DNA of 64,000 bases from Neobacillus soli NBRC 102451 (lineage in GTDB: Bacteria; Bacillota; Bacilli; Bacillales; Cytobacillaceae). Both the position numbers and the translations under genes were made by a program. Location of the stretch: contig NZ_BCVI01000006.1 of NCBI RefSeq assembly GCF_001591665.1, forward strand, positions 231,875 to 295,874. The letters run 5' to 3'. The notes below the pieces were generated by a model that worked only from the letters and a program-made list of their open reading frames with translations, had not been told where the DNA came from and did no database searches. Shown in pieces: positions 55,696-64,000 of the stretch. Each line of letters starts with the position of its first letter. Position 1 is the first letter of the stretch.

Positions 55696-57329
55696 TGAAA
55701 CAATTACCCGTATTCCGCTTGCATAACCGTTTCTTCCTTACATTACTGTTGCTGGCCGTTTTTGTGTGGAGCTTGTTTTCAATCAAATGGAATGCGGACG
55801 TTTTCCATGCTGGCGGAATTCCGACAATGCTGCAAATTCTTGAGGGTCTTATTCACCCTGACCTGTCAGCAGATGTTTTGGGTAAAGGACTTTCCTCCGC
55901 TTGGATAACGTTAGCTTATGCCGTTGCTGGTATGTCACTGGCCGTTATTTATGCATTTATCGTTGGAATTCTCGCTTCTGGTACATTAACTTCCAGCAGG
56001 CTTGCCCGGCTATCGTCTAAAGTGTTTTTTAGAGGTATATTAGGGTTGACTCGGTCCATTCACGAGCTCATTTGGGCATGGCTGTTCGTTGCCGCCGTCG
56101 GACTTTCCCCCTATGCGGCTATTTTAGCCCTTGCAATTCCATATGGAGGAATCCTTGGTCGGATTTTTGCTGATATGTTAAATGATGTACCCGACCCGCC
56201 CATCAAAGCCTTAAAATCAGCAGGTGCAACAAGGATACAAACACTTATTTACGGTTATCTTCCATTGATTTGGGCAGATATGATCAGCTATACCATGTAC
56301 CGCTTTGAATGTTCAATTCGTTCTTCGGCAATTATGAGCTTTGTCGGTCTTGGCGGTCTTGGATACCAAATTCAATTATCGCTTGCCGATTTGAGATATA
56401 ATCAAGTCTGGACATATATATTTTTTCTAATTGGCCTCGTCCTGTTCGTCGATATTTGGAGTAATTTTGTCCGAAAAGGCTTAACGGAGCGAAGACGGCG
56501 GCGTGGTTTCAGTACCGGCTGGCGCTCCACCCTTTTTACCATCTTATTAATCATTGGTTCTTGGGTGTATATCACGCTGGGTGAGAACGCTCATTTATTT
56601 GAATTATTGTCGGATAAAAATATCGAATATGCGAAGAAGTTTTTCGGCGGTCTAATTGGCTTACACGAAAAACAGCCGGCATTTCTTGATGCTGGCAGCT
56701 GGGCGGCAGCATTAAAACTAACACTTGAAACTTTAGAAATGAGTATCATGGCAATTGGATTTGCAACGATTGCAGCTTTCGTAACTGTAATACCAGCAGC
56801 AAGAAACATTGCAAATGGAAGTTTGACTTTGTCTAAGAAATGGTACAATTGGCCGCTTTATGGTTTTGTACGCATCCTTTATATTTTCTCACGTTCTGTA
56901 CCAGAGCTTGTTTGGGCGATGATGATTATTTTTATTTTCAAACCCGGGCTTTTGCCTGGAGCCATCGCGCTTGCGCTTCATAACTTTGGAATTCTTGGAA
57001 AGCTTTGGGCTGAGGTAATCGAAGATATGGACCACCGCCCTATACGAAACTTGGCATCTGCAGGTGCTTCTAAAATCCAGATTTTATTTTACGGAATCCT
57101 GCCAACGGTATTGCCAAGATTCCTCACCTATATTCTCTATCGTTGGGAAGTTATTATGAGGACAACGATAGTTGTCGGTTTTGTTGGTGCGGGCGGACTT
57201 GGCATGGACTTCAAGCTAGCGATGAGCTTTTTCCAATATACGCAAATTACCCTGCTCCTGCTTTGTTATATGATTCTTGTTATCATCGCAGACTTTGCCT
57301 CAGAAAGCACGAGAAAAGCGGTGAAATAA
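55692..57329 (+). CDS. Fused double PhnE-like permease
   Basis: A 545-residue protein made of two PhnE-type permease domains in tandem (about 1-265 and 290-545). Each ends with the EAA-type cytoplasmic loop (IKALKSAGATRIQTLIYGYLP and IRNLASAGASKIQILFYGILP), followed by a conserved glycine-rich segment (GLGGLGYQIQ, GAGGLGMDFK). Fusion gives both halves of the channel in one chain, whereas classical PhnE is a homodimer or a PhnE1/PhnE2 pair. About twelve membrane helices. Overlap with the ATPase gene indicates coupled translation. Confidence 0.88.
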   Translation: MMKQLPVFRLHNRFFLTLLLLAVFVWSLFSIKWNADVFHAGGIPTMLQILEGLIHPDLSADVLGKGLSSAWITLAYAVAGMSLAVIYAFIVGILASGTLTSSRLARLSSKVFFRGILGLTRSIHELIWAWLFVAAVGLSPYAAILALAIPYGGILGRIFADMLNDVPDPPIKALKSAGATRIQTLIYGYLPLIWADMISYTMYRFECSIRSSAIMSFVGLGGLGYQIQLSLADLRYNQVWTYIFFLIGLVLFVDIWSNFVRKGLTERRRRRGFSTGWRSTLFTILLIIGSWVYITLGENAHLFELLSDKNIEYAKKFFGGLIGLHEKQPAFLDAGSWAAALKLTLETLEMSIMAIGFATIAAFVTVIPAARNIANGSLTLSKKWYNWPLYGFVRILYIFSRSVPELVWAMMIIFIFKPGLLPGAIALALHNFGILGKLWAEVIEDMDHRPIRNLASAGASKIQILFYGILPTVLPRFLTYILYRWEVIMRTTIVVGFVGAGGLGMDFKLAMSFFQYTQITLLLLCYMILVIIADFASESTRKAVK

Positions 57330-57333
57330 GCAC

Positions 57334-57369
57334 AAGAACACATTTCTCTAAGATGTGTTCTTTTTTTTG
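57334..57369 (+). terminator. Terminator of the PhnDCE-like operon
   Basis: AAGAACACAT and ATGTGTTCTT are perfect 10-bp arms followed by eight T. The 260 bp beyond it, up to the MFS gene, show nothing else that I can name. Confidence 0.88.
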
Positions 57370-57628
57370 GAAAGCCTTTCGTTTTCACTGCTATAGTCAT
57401 ACTATTTTTTTGCTATCATCTTGCTATTTTTATGCTACCTCAGGCACAAGCCCAATATTATGACAGGACTACCTAACAATTGATAACTTGGAGGTTGTTT
57501 CCTATTTTTACCAATCTGCGAAAGAATTGTTTAAAGGCTTGTTTTAGCTGGATAGTTTCATTATCCTATTAATAGGAATGAAGGTGTTATCGACGGCTTT
57601 TTAAAGTCAACTAGGGAGTGAGAATCCG

Positions 57629-58795
57629 TTGCAAACAAAGTCTGCTTTACCGATTTTATTTGTTGTTATGTTTTTGGTGATGGTTGGGTTCGGAATTATT
57701 ATCCCCGTTTTACCTTTTTATGCTGAAGAAATCGGGGCGAATCCCACGGAACTCGGACTATTAATGGCGGTTTATTCGCTCATGCAGCTCATTTTTGCGC
57801 CAATTTGGGGTCAGGTTTCCGACCGGGTCGGTCGTAAACCCGTGATGATGATTGGGATATTCGGCCTCGGGCTATCCTTCCTTATCCAAGCTCTCTCGAC
57901 TGAGCTATGGATGTTATTTGCCGCAAGGATTTTAGGTGGCATTCTTTCTTCGGCAAATATGCCAACCGCAATGGCCTACGTTGCTGACATCACTACGGAG
58001 GAGAACCGTGGGAAAGGAATGGGGATTATAGGTGCTGCTACAGGATTAGGCTTTGTTTTTGGCCCGGCAGTTGGCGGTATTTTTTCAAAATTCAGCCTAA
58101 GTATGCCGTTTTATCTGGCAAGCGGCTCTTCATTCATTACACTGATTATTGTCTTCCTTTTACTGAAAGAATCTACACGGAAAAAAAGCGCAGTTCACCG
58201 AGAAAAGCAGTCTTTTTGGAAGACATTTAGCGGGGCTGTAACAGTTCTGTTTTTCGTACAATTATTAATTTCTTTATCCCTTTCCGGCTTGGAGGCTACG
58301 TTCGCCTATTTTGCCGCCAAAAAGGCCGGCATGGGTGCCATACAACTTGGCTACGTTTTTATGATTATGGGATTTGCGAGCGCCTTGGTTCAAGGTGGTT
58401 TAGTCGGGAGGTTAACGAAGAAATTTGGAGAAAGAATTGTTATCCAGGGGGGAATTATTGTTTCGGCCGTTGGATTTGGCCTAATATTACTTGTCCATAA
58501 TTTTGCAACCGCGGCCATTTTTCTAACGATTTTTGGTCTTGGAAATGGAGTGATCCGCCCGAGTGTTTCTGCTATGCTTACGAAGACATCTACAACTGGC
58601 CATGGAAGTTCCACAGGACTTTTATCCTCTTTTGATTCTTTAGGGCGTATTATCGGACCACCCTTAGGGGGGTGGCTGTTTTCGATGGCTGCTGGTCTTC
58701 CTTATATCTCTGGTGCTGTTATTTCGATTGCAGCCTTTATTCTTTTTCTTATATTCCGTCCACTGCCAGCTGCAATTAAAACAACAAATAGGTAA
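57629..58795 (+). CDS. MFS multidrug exporter (DHA1, Bmr/TetA-like)
   Basis: A 388-residue transporter with 12 membrane helices. GFGIIIPVLPFYAEEIGA is the usual first helix; WGQVSDRVGRKPVMM is MFS motif A; GAATGLGFVFGPAVGG is motif C of drug/H+ antiporters. The TTG start has GGGAGTGAG 7 nt upstream. Size and motifs match Bmr, Blt and NorA. No adjacent regulator. Confidence 0.88.
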   Translation: MQTKSALPILFVVMFLVMVGFGIIIPVLPFYAEEIGANPTELGLLMAVYSLMQLIFAPIWGQVSDRVGRKPVMMIGIFGLGLSFLIQALSTELWMLFAARILGGILSSANMPTAMAYVADITTEENRGKGMGIIGAATGLGFVFGPAVGGIFSKFSLSMPFYLASGSSFITLIIVFLLLKESTRKKSAVHREKQSFWKTFSGAVTVLFFVQLLISLSLSGLEATFAYFAAKKAGMGAIQLGYVFMIMGFASALVQGGLVGRLTKKFGERIVIQGGIIVSAVGFGLILLVHNFATAAIFLTIFGLGNGVIRPSVSAMLTKTSTTGHGSSTGLLSSFDSLGRIIGPPLGGWLFSMAAGLPYISGAVISIAAFILFLIFRPLPAAIKTTNR

Positions 58796-58874
58796 AAATG
58801 TATCTTAATAGCATATGTTGATAGGACATGCATAAAATGGGTTACGAGGATTTAATCGATAAAGGAGCTTGAAA

Positions 58875-59204
58875 ATGAAAATAAAAACCTTTATAAATGT
58901 TTTATTCCTTATTGCCCTTTTAGGTTTTGCGGCTTATCTTGATTCACCCTATTCTTTTATTAATAAAAACTATGCCTATTCCGCTGATCAACCTGTCATT
59001 GTCCAGCCCGTTGCAATTGAACCAGCAAGCGATGTTCCTGTTTTGGAAGAGAAACTGGAGAAGAGCGAAAAAGTCAATGGCTATATCGTAGAAACGTATG
59101 AGGAATATGAAGTCTATAAAGATGAAGATGGGAATGTTCTAAAAAGTGAGCCTACCGGAAAAATAGACACATTAAAATATTATGACTATAGTAACGACCG
59201 CTAA
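58875..59204 (+). CDS. Small exported protein of unknown function
   Basis: A 109-residue protein with a signal peptide or anchor (MKIKTFINVLFLIALLGFAAYL) and a Val/Pro/Glu-rich acidic exterior (VYKDEDGNVLKSEPTGKIDT). AAAGGAG lies 7 nt upstream of the ATG. The end, DGNVLKSEPTGKIDTLKYYDY, could be a small beta-hairpin. I recognise no family. Confidence 0.65.
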   Translation: MKIKTFINVLFLIALLGFAAYLDSPYSFINKNYAYSADQPVIVQPVAIEPASDVPVLEEKLEKSEKVNGYIVETYEEYEVYKDEDGNVLKSEPTGKIDTLKYYDYSNDR

Positions 59205-59232
59205 TTTTTAGCGGTCGTTACTTTTATTTTTT
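59191..59232 (+). terminator. Terminator overlapping the small exported gene
   Basis: AGTAACGACCGCTA and TAGCGGTCGTTACT are perfect 14-bp arms followed by T-rich sequence. The stem starts inside the last codons. Confidence 0.88.
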
Positions 59233-59322
59233 AAAAAAAGACTTCCTTTTTATCGGAAGCCTTCAAGCCGTTTCTCTATTCTATTTATTTTCAGTTGCTT
59301 TTAAACCCAATAGGGAGTATTT

Positions 59323-60633
59323 TTAGGCACAGGATTCCTGATTAATTAATCGGACGATTTCCAATGACTTAATATGATACCCATCGATTTCAAGAACCTT
59401 AAATTCATAATCATCTAATACCACTTTATCGCCTTCGACCACATCCATCTTTTCTGACAAAACCCATCCACCAATAGTATCCATATCAGAATCGTCGAGG
59501 TCTAAGCCGAATAAATCATTAATTTCATTAATAAGGACTTTACCATCAACAATGGTTTTATTTTCACTAATTTTATTTATATCAGGAACTTCATCGGCAT
59601 CAAATTCGTCGCGAATTTCACCGACAATTTCTTCAAGAATATCTTCGACGGTTACTAATCCGGCTGTACCGCCATACTCATCCATTAAGATGGCCATATG
59701 AACACGATCTTTCTGCATTTTAACTAACAAGTCGTGGATAGGAATGGACTCAATAACTTGGATAACGGGACGAACATATTCCTTGATAGAAGTTTCTACG
59801 TTCTTTCCTTTGATGTATTCAGTAAAAACCTCTTTCATATTTACCATACCCACGATATTGTCTTTTTCACCATCGATCACTGGGTACCTCGTATAATTTT
59901 CCTCGGTCACGATTTTAAGACATTCATCTAGCGTTTGTGAAATATCAAAAGCAATAATTTCTGTTCTTGGTACCATAATTTCATTGGCATTCCGGTCATC
60001 AAATTCAAAAATATTTTTCACATATTTATACTCAGACTGGTTAATTTCTCCGCTGTTATAGCTTTCAGAAATAATTAATTGCAGTTCCTCTTCCGAGTGA
60101 GCCATTTCGTGTTCTGAAGCGGGTTTCAATCCAAAAATCCCAACAATAAAACGTGCGGAGCCATTTAATGCCTTAATAAAAGGATACATAATTCTATAAA
60201 AAATCATCATCGGTTTAGCGAATACCAATGTGACCGTTTCAGCTTTTTGTAACGCAAACGTTTTGGGAGCTAGCTCCCCTACGACCACGTGAATAAATGT
60301 GACTGATGCGAATGCAAGAATAAATGAGCTAATACTTGAAATTGATTCCGGAAGGTTTAATTGAACCAACAAAGGATGGAGTATATGTTCCACGGTTGGT
60401 TCACCCAGCCACCCTAAACCTAACGCTGTCACCGTGATCCCTAATTGACAAGCAGATAAATATTCATCAAGATTTGCAACAATGGTTTTGGCTGTAAGCG
60501 CGTTCTTGCTGCCCTCGGCTACAAGCTGATCAATTCGTGTACTGCGAATTTTAACAATAGCAAACTCGTATGATACAAAAAATGCTGTAAAAGCAAGTAA
60601 AAATGCTATTATTATTAAATTAATTAATATCAA
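59323..60633 (-). CDS. CNNM/CorC-type membrane protein (Mg2+ exporter-like)
   Basis: A 436-residue protein: DUF21 domain with four membrane helices (about 1-180), a CBS pair (about 205-330, IMVPRTEIIAFD and MAILMDEYGGTAGLVTVEDILEEIVGEI) and a CorC/HlyC C-terminal domain. The family includes MpfA and YhdP, magnesium exporters. TTG start with AAGGAG upstream. A MerR-family gene lies 85 bp upstream on the same strand and probably controls it. Confidence 0.9.
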   Translation of the reverse strand: MILINLIIIAFLLAFTAFFVSYEFAIVKIRSTRIDQLVAEGSKNALTAKTIVANLDEYLSACQLGITVTALGLGWLGEPTVEHILHPLLVQLNLPESISSISSFILAFASVTFIHVVVGELAPKTFALQKAETVTLVFAKPMMIFYRIMYPFIKALNGSARFIVGIFGLKPASEHEMAHSEEELQLIISESYNSGEINQSEYKYVKNIFEFDDRNANEIMVPRTEIIAFDISQTLDECLKIVTEENYTRYPVIDGEKDNIVGMVNMKEVFTEYIKGKNVETSIKEYVRPVIQVIESIPIHDLLVKMQKDRVHMAILMDEYGGTAGLVTVEDILEEIVGEIRDEFDADEVPDINKISENKTIVDGKVLINEINDLFGLDLDDSDMDTIGGWVLSEKMDVVEGDKVVLDDYEFKVLEIDGYHIKSLEIVRLINQESCA

Positions 60634-60718
60634 TGGTCTCCTTACCTAAAAGTGTTAAGGTAAGGATTACACCTCCTGGTTTGTTAGCAAGTTTGTTTAT
60701 TCATCTTCATCTATCTTT

Positions 60719-61132
60719 TCATCGAAACAGTAATAATAATGTTTGTGCCAATGTAATACCCTGTGACGATAGTTTGTTTACCAGCACTTCTTTTTGTTGA
60801 TTGTTTAATTTTTGAAGAATAGGTTCCATAACCGTAATTTCTTCTTTTAAGTGTTGCATAAAACTAGCAATCTGTTCAAAATGTCTTTCTACTTTTTGTT
60901 TATCAATATAATTGTCTGACTTGATTAATTCGATTGAAGCTTTTATTTCCTCGAGAGGCATATTCAGATTTTTATAATGATCCACTAAATCCAGAATCTG
61001 AAAACACTCTTCTCCATACATTCGATAATTAGAATCCGTTCGAATAGGGTTCAGTAAGCCTATTTGGGTGTAATAATCGATGGTCCTTTTGGATATGTTC
61101 TTTAATTTAGCTATTTCACCAATTCGATACAA
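60719..61132 (-). CDS. MerR-family transcriptional regulator
   Basis: A 137-residue regulator: winged helix-turn-helix YRIGEIAKLKNISKRTIDYYTQIGLL at the N-terminus, then the MerR long dimerisation helix (about 70-115). No cysteines suited to metal binding are visible in the C-terminal tail, so its ligand is not a classical thiol-bound metal. TTG start. Its promoter has an 18-bp spacer and a dyad, so it may autoregulate and control the CNNM gene. Confidence 0.85.
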   Translation of the reverse strand: MYRIGEIAKLKNISKRTIDYYTQIGLLNPIRTDSNYRMYGEECFQILDLVDHYKNLNMPLEEIKASIELIKSDNYIDKQKVERHFEQIASFMQHLKEEITVMEPILQKLNNQQKEVLVNKLSSQGITLAQTLLLLFR

Positions 61133-61167
61133 CTTCCCAAATGACTCACTCCTTCCCAGTTAGGTTC

Positions 61168-61208
61168 ATTATATCATAAAATAAACCGTACAGTCAACGT
61201 TTCGGTTT
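61168..61208 (-). promoter_or_regulatory. Promoter and dyad of the merR-CNNM operon
   Basis: On the minus strand TTGACT (61197-61192) and TATAAT (61173-61168) are 18 bp apart, a strong promoter. The dyad AAACCG (61183-61188) with CGGTTT (61203-61208) straddles the -35 box and is a candidate MerR-family operator. Confidence 0.6.
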
Positions 61209-61218
61209 CTAGGGCAAA

Positions 61219-61268
61219 AAAAAAGGAAATGGAATCCCCTTTTTTCGAAAAAATTCCATATCCTTTTT
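61219..61268 (-). terminator. Terminator of map
   Basis: AAAAAGGAAATGGAAT and ATTCCATATCCTTTTT pair with one mismatch; the minus strand ends in eight T. Confidence 0.8.
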
Positions 61269-61269
61269 A

Positions 61270-62049
<780 letters not shown>

Positions 62050-62141
62050 TCATTATTAGATTTTACCTAATAATCGCTCAAAAATCCAAGCAAAGGAAAT
62101 TTCAATTAATGGGATATATATCACAACACGTTTTTACTAAT

Positions 62142-62180
62142 ACAATAAAAACTTGACGCATTAATAGGAACGCGTCAAGT
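62142..62180 (-). terminator. Terminator of the ArsB-like gene
   Basis: ACTTGACGC and GCGTCAAGT are perfect arms; the minus strand continues TTTTTATTG. Confidence 0.82.
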
Positions 62181-62204
62181 TTATTCAGTTTATGGATCCA
62201 ACCA

Positions 62205-63563
62205 TTATTGGACAAAAACAAGTAATAGCCATAAGTACAAGCTGAAAAGGGTAAAAATGAGCGTGAGCGGTATGACAACAATAGTTACCTTAATATATTC
62301 CAACCAGGTTATCCTAATTTTGTTTTTCTTTAAAATATGCATCCAAATAAGCGTCGCCAGCGTTCCAATGGGCAGGATGAGGGAACCAATATCACTGCCA
62401 ATGATATTTGCTAAGTAAACGGTTTTTATCATCAATGGGTCTAATCCCATTTCCGTTAAGGCTAACGTAGAAATCATTAATGCAGGATGGTTGTTAAAGA
62501 TGTTTGAAAGGAATGCTGTTATGATCCCCATCGTTAAACTAGCATGGAGCAAACTGTCATTGACAATCGATTTTAACTGCTCTAACAGGAGAGCTGTTAA
62601 GCCGATATTGTGTAAGCCATAGATAATGACGTACATACTAAAGGCAAATATCAAAATATGCCATGGAATTTTAAAAACCACGTCTTTCGGATTTACCTTC
62701 AAGTAAATCCACCGCCAAATCAGCAGCACCAACGAACCACACACAGCTACCAGCGATACGGAGATTCCAATATAGGATGCGGCAAAAAGACTAACCCTGA
62801 CAAAGAATACAAACAGGAGCATATTAATCATGAGCTTTTTTTGCTGATTAAATAAGCTTTCGGAACTTTTTTGTAATGGATGGAAAGGACGGTTTTTCTG
62901 GAGCGGGATCGAGTAGGAATGGAAGCGGATTTCTTTTGGAATGTCTTTCTTGAAGACAAGGAATAATAGATAGGCTAGAAAAAGTAATCCAAGTACCCCA
63001 GGGACAAACATCATCTCAGTCTGAAGATAAAGGTCCATTCCAATTATTTTCAAGGCAATCAGATTAACAATATTACTTACACCGATTGGGGCGCTAGAAG
63101 CAGTGGCAATTAAAGCACCACTTAACAGAAACGGTATTTTTTGACGGCTTTTTAACTTAAGGTTATTTAAGATTAAGATAAGAATCGGTGTTGTAATTAA
63201 TATACTTCCATCGTTATTGAAAAATAGGGTCATTAGAAAGCAGAGGAGTAAGGTATACCAAAATAAGCGAATTCCTGAGCCTCTTGAAACTTTTAACATA
63301 AGTGCTGCGGTCCAGCTAAAAAAGCCGAAACTTTCAAGTACAATTGCCATAACAATTGTGGCAATTATGGTAATAGCGGCCCCCGTTACCTTTGAACTTA
63401 TGTCCAGCAAATCCGCTGTCGACACGCTTCCGCTAATGAAAACGATGATGGCGCCGATTGAAGCCGGAATTGCATCGTTCATATTTTTGGGACGGATAAA
63501 TATCATGATCATTGTTAGGATAAAAGAAAAAATGGTGATGATAACCGTCGATTGATGATACAT
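62205..63563 (-). CDS. ArsB/NhaD-superfamily permease
   Basis: A 452-residue membrane protein with about 11-12 helices of the ion-transporter superfamily: FFNNDGSILITTPILILIL and FLSNIFNNHPALMIS carry the two re-entrant Asn-Asn/Asp motifs. ArsB pumps arsenite and NhaD sodium. No arsR, arsC or other arsenic gene is adjacent, so the substrate is open. It is monocistronic. Confidence 0.82.
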   Translation of the reverse strand: MYHQSTVIITIFSFILTMIMIFIRPKNMNDAIPASIGAIIVFISGSVSTADLLDISSKVTGAAITIIATIVMAIVLESFGFFSWTAALMLKVSRGSGIRLFWYTLLLCFLMTLFFNNDGSILITTPILILILNNLKLKSRQKIPFLLSGALIATASSAPIGVSNIVNLIALKIIGMDLYLQTEMMFVPGVLGLLFLAYLLFLVFKKDIPKEIRFHSYSIPLQKNRPFHPLQKSSESLFNQQKKLMINMLLFVFFVRVSLFAASYIGISVSLVAVCGSLVLLIWRWIYLKVNPKDVVFKIPWHILIFAFSMYVIIYGLHNIGLTALLLEQLKSIVNDSLLHASLTMGIITAFLSNIFNNHPALMISTLALTEMGLDPLMIKTVYLANIIGSDIGSLILPIGTLATLIWMHILKKNKIRITWLEYIKVTIVVIPLTLIFTLFSLYLWLLLVFVQ

Positions 63564-63762
63564 AAAAATGAATTTACTCCCTTCTTGTCCTTTGCTCTAT
63601 AGTACGTCCTAAAAGAGAGGCCTGTTCTAAACGAATATCTCGAAAATGAATAAATCAGCAGATATCTAGAAAAGTTTTTAGAAAGGTAAATAGATTTTTA
63701 CCTATTTTTTGGTTCATAGGCAGATACCACTCTTGGGGTAAACTGGTTCTATGTACTTTGCC
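63564..63762. other. Intergenic region upstream of the ArsB-like gene
   Basis: About 200 bp, presumably holding the permease promoter on the minus strand. No further gene, RNA or repeat recognised. Confidence 0.4.
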
Positions 63763-63796
63763 GAAAAATAAAACCGATACTGTTTAAGTACCGGCT
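63763..63796 (-). terminator. Terminator of the collagen-like gene
   Basis: CCGATACT and AGTACCGG pair with one mismatch; the minus strand continues TTTTATTTTTC. Confidence 0.7.
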
Positions 63797-63874
63797 TTAG
63801 CAGTTAGTTGCTATTGTTGAAATCCTTAGAAAGATTTCATTTTTAATGGGCCTGTGGAAAAATTCGTTGCTTAA

Positions 63875-64000
63875 TTATTTTCCGGGTTTTCTAGGGTGTT
63901 TTTTACCCTTGGGGCCTTTGCTTCCTTTTGAACCACGACTGCCCCTACTTCCTTGTGACCCGCGGCTGCCTCTTGAGCCCTGGCTTCCTCTGCTTCCTCG
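63875..64000 (-). CDS. C-terminus of a collagen-like Gly-x-Ser repeat protein (partial)
   Basis: The right edge shows 41 C-terminal residues read leftwards to a TAA at 63877-63875: triplets RGS, QGS and KGS repeated nine times, then KGP KGK KHP RKP GK. The Gly every third residue is collagen-like, with Ser in the third place and a strongly basic character. In Bacillaceae, similar basic Ser/Gly/Arg tails occur in spore coat proteins and exosporium filaments. The start lies outside the window. Confidence 0.7.
   Translation of the reverse strand, partial: RGSRGSQGSRGSRGSQGSRGSRGSKGSKGPKGKKHPRKPGK

Overview
The window is chromosomal DNA from a low-GC, endospore-forming Gram-positive bacterium of the Bacillaceae. 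The evidence is small acid-soluble spore protein genes (tlp, sspN, sspO, sspP), a CotM-like coat protein, a GerPA/PF-type germination protein, AGGAGG-type ribosome binding sites, frequent TTG/GTG starts, and a gene neighbourhood close to the Bacillus subtilis parC-parE-yneT-plsY-yneQ-yneP-tlp-sspN-yneN-citB-sspO-sspP-cotM block. A Neobacillus- or Mesobacillus-like species is plausible, but the genus cannot be fixed from the sequence alone.

Layout. 0-6.3 kb: end of an unknown gene, a TetR regulator with an FtsH paralogue, a truncated HTH gene, a YpbS-like protein, a HesB-like selenoprotein, a membrane-anchored thioredoxin and a D-Ala-D-Ala carboxypeptidase. 6.3-9.3 kb: pdxR facing the pdxST vitamin B6 operon. 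9.3-12.4 kb: accessory patch with an HNH endonuclease, XerS recombinase, inverted repeats and a 21-bp-period repeat. 12.5-16.1 kb: heterodimeric ABC exporter YfiB/YfiC. 17-22.3 kb: topoisomerase IV and a CoA-binding protein. 22.4-28.6 kb: histidine kinase, GH18 hydrolase, PlsY, CapA-like protein, YneQ, YneP. 28.6-34.6 kb: double-AAA SpoVK-like ATPase, spore proteins, FbpB-like protein, thioredoxin, and an aldolase/isomerase pair for 5-deoxy- or methylthio-pentose phosphates. 34.8-41.7 kb: SDR epimerase, antibiotic-resistance-type ABC-F gene with a structured leader, aconitase, spore proteins. 41.7-45.2 kb: selA, CotM-like gene, SelW-like selenoprotein, selD. 45.2-53.8 kb: threonine-to-glycine pathway (tdh, kbl), nitronate monooxygenase, guanine-riboswitch-controlled xpt-pbuX, gerP-like gene, YfmM. 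54-57.3 kb: PhnDCE-like ABC transporter. 57.6-64 kb: MFS exporter, CNNM/CorC exporter with MerR regulator, methionine aminopeptidase, ArsB-like permease, and the end of a collagen-like protein.

The most notable content is a dispersed selenocysteine system that ordinary ORF calling breaks up or misses. Three genes carry an in-frame TGA at the position of a family redox cysteine, each followed within 17-25 nt by a compact hairpin loop: a HesB-like protein (Sec36), a SelW/Rdx protein (Cys-x-x-Sec, Sec14) and SelD itself (Sec19). selA lies beside them, and a PhnDCE-like transporter 9 kb away resembles systems annotated as putative selenate importers. selB and the Sec-tRNA gene were not seen here.
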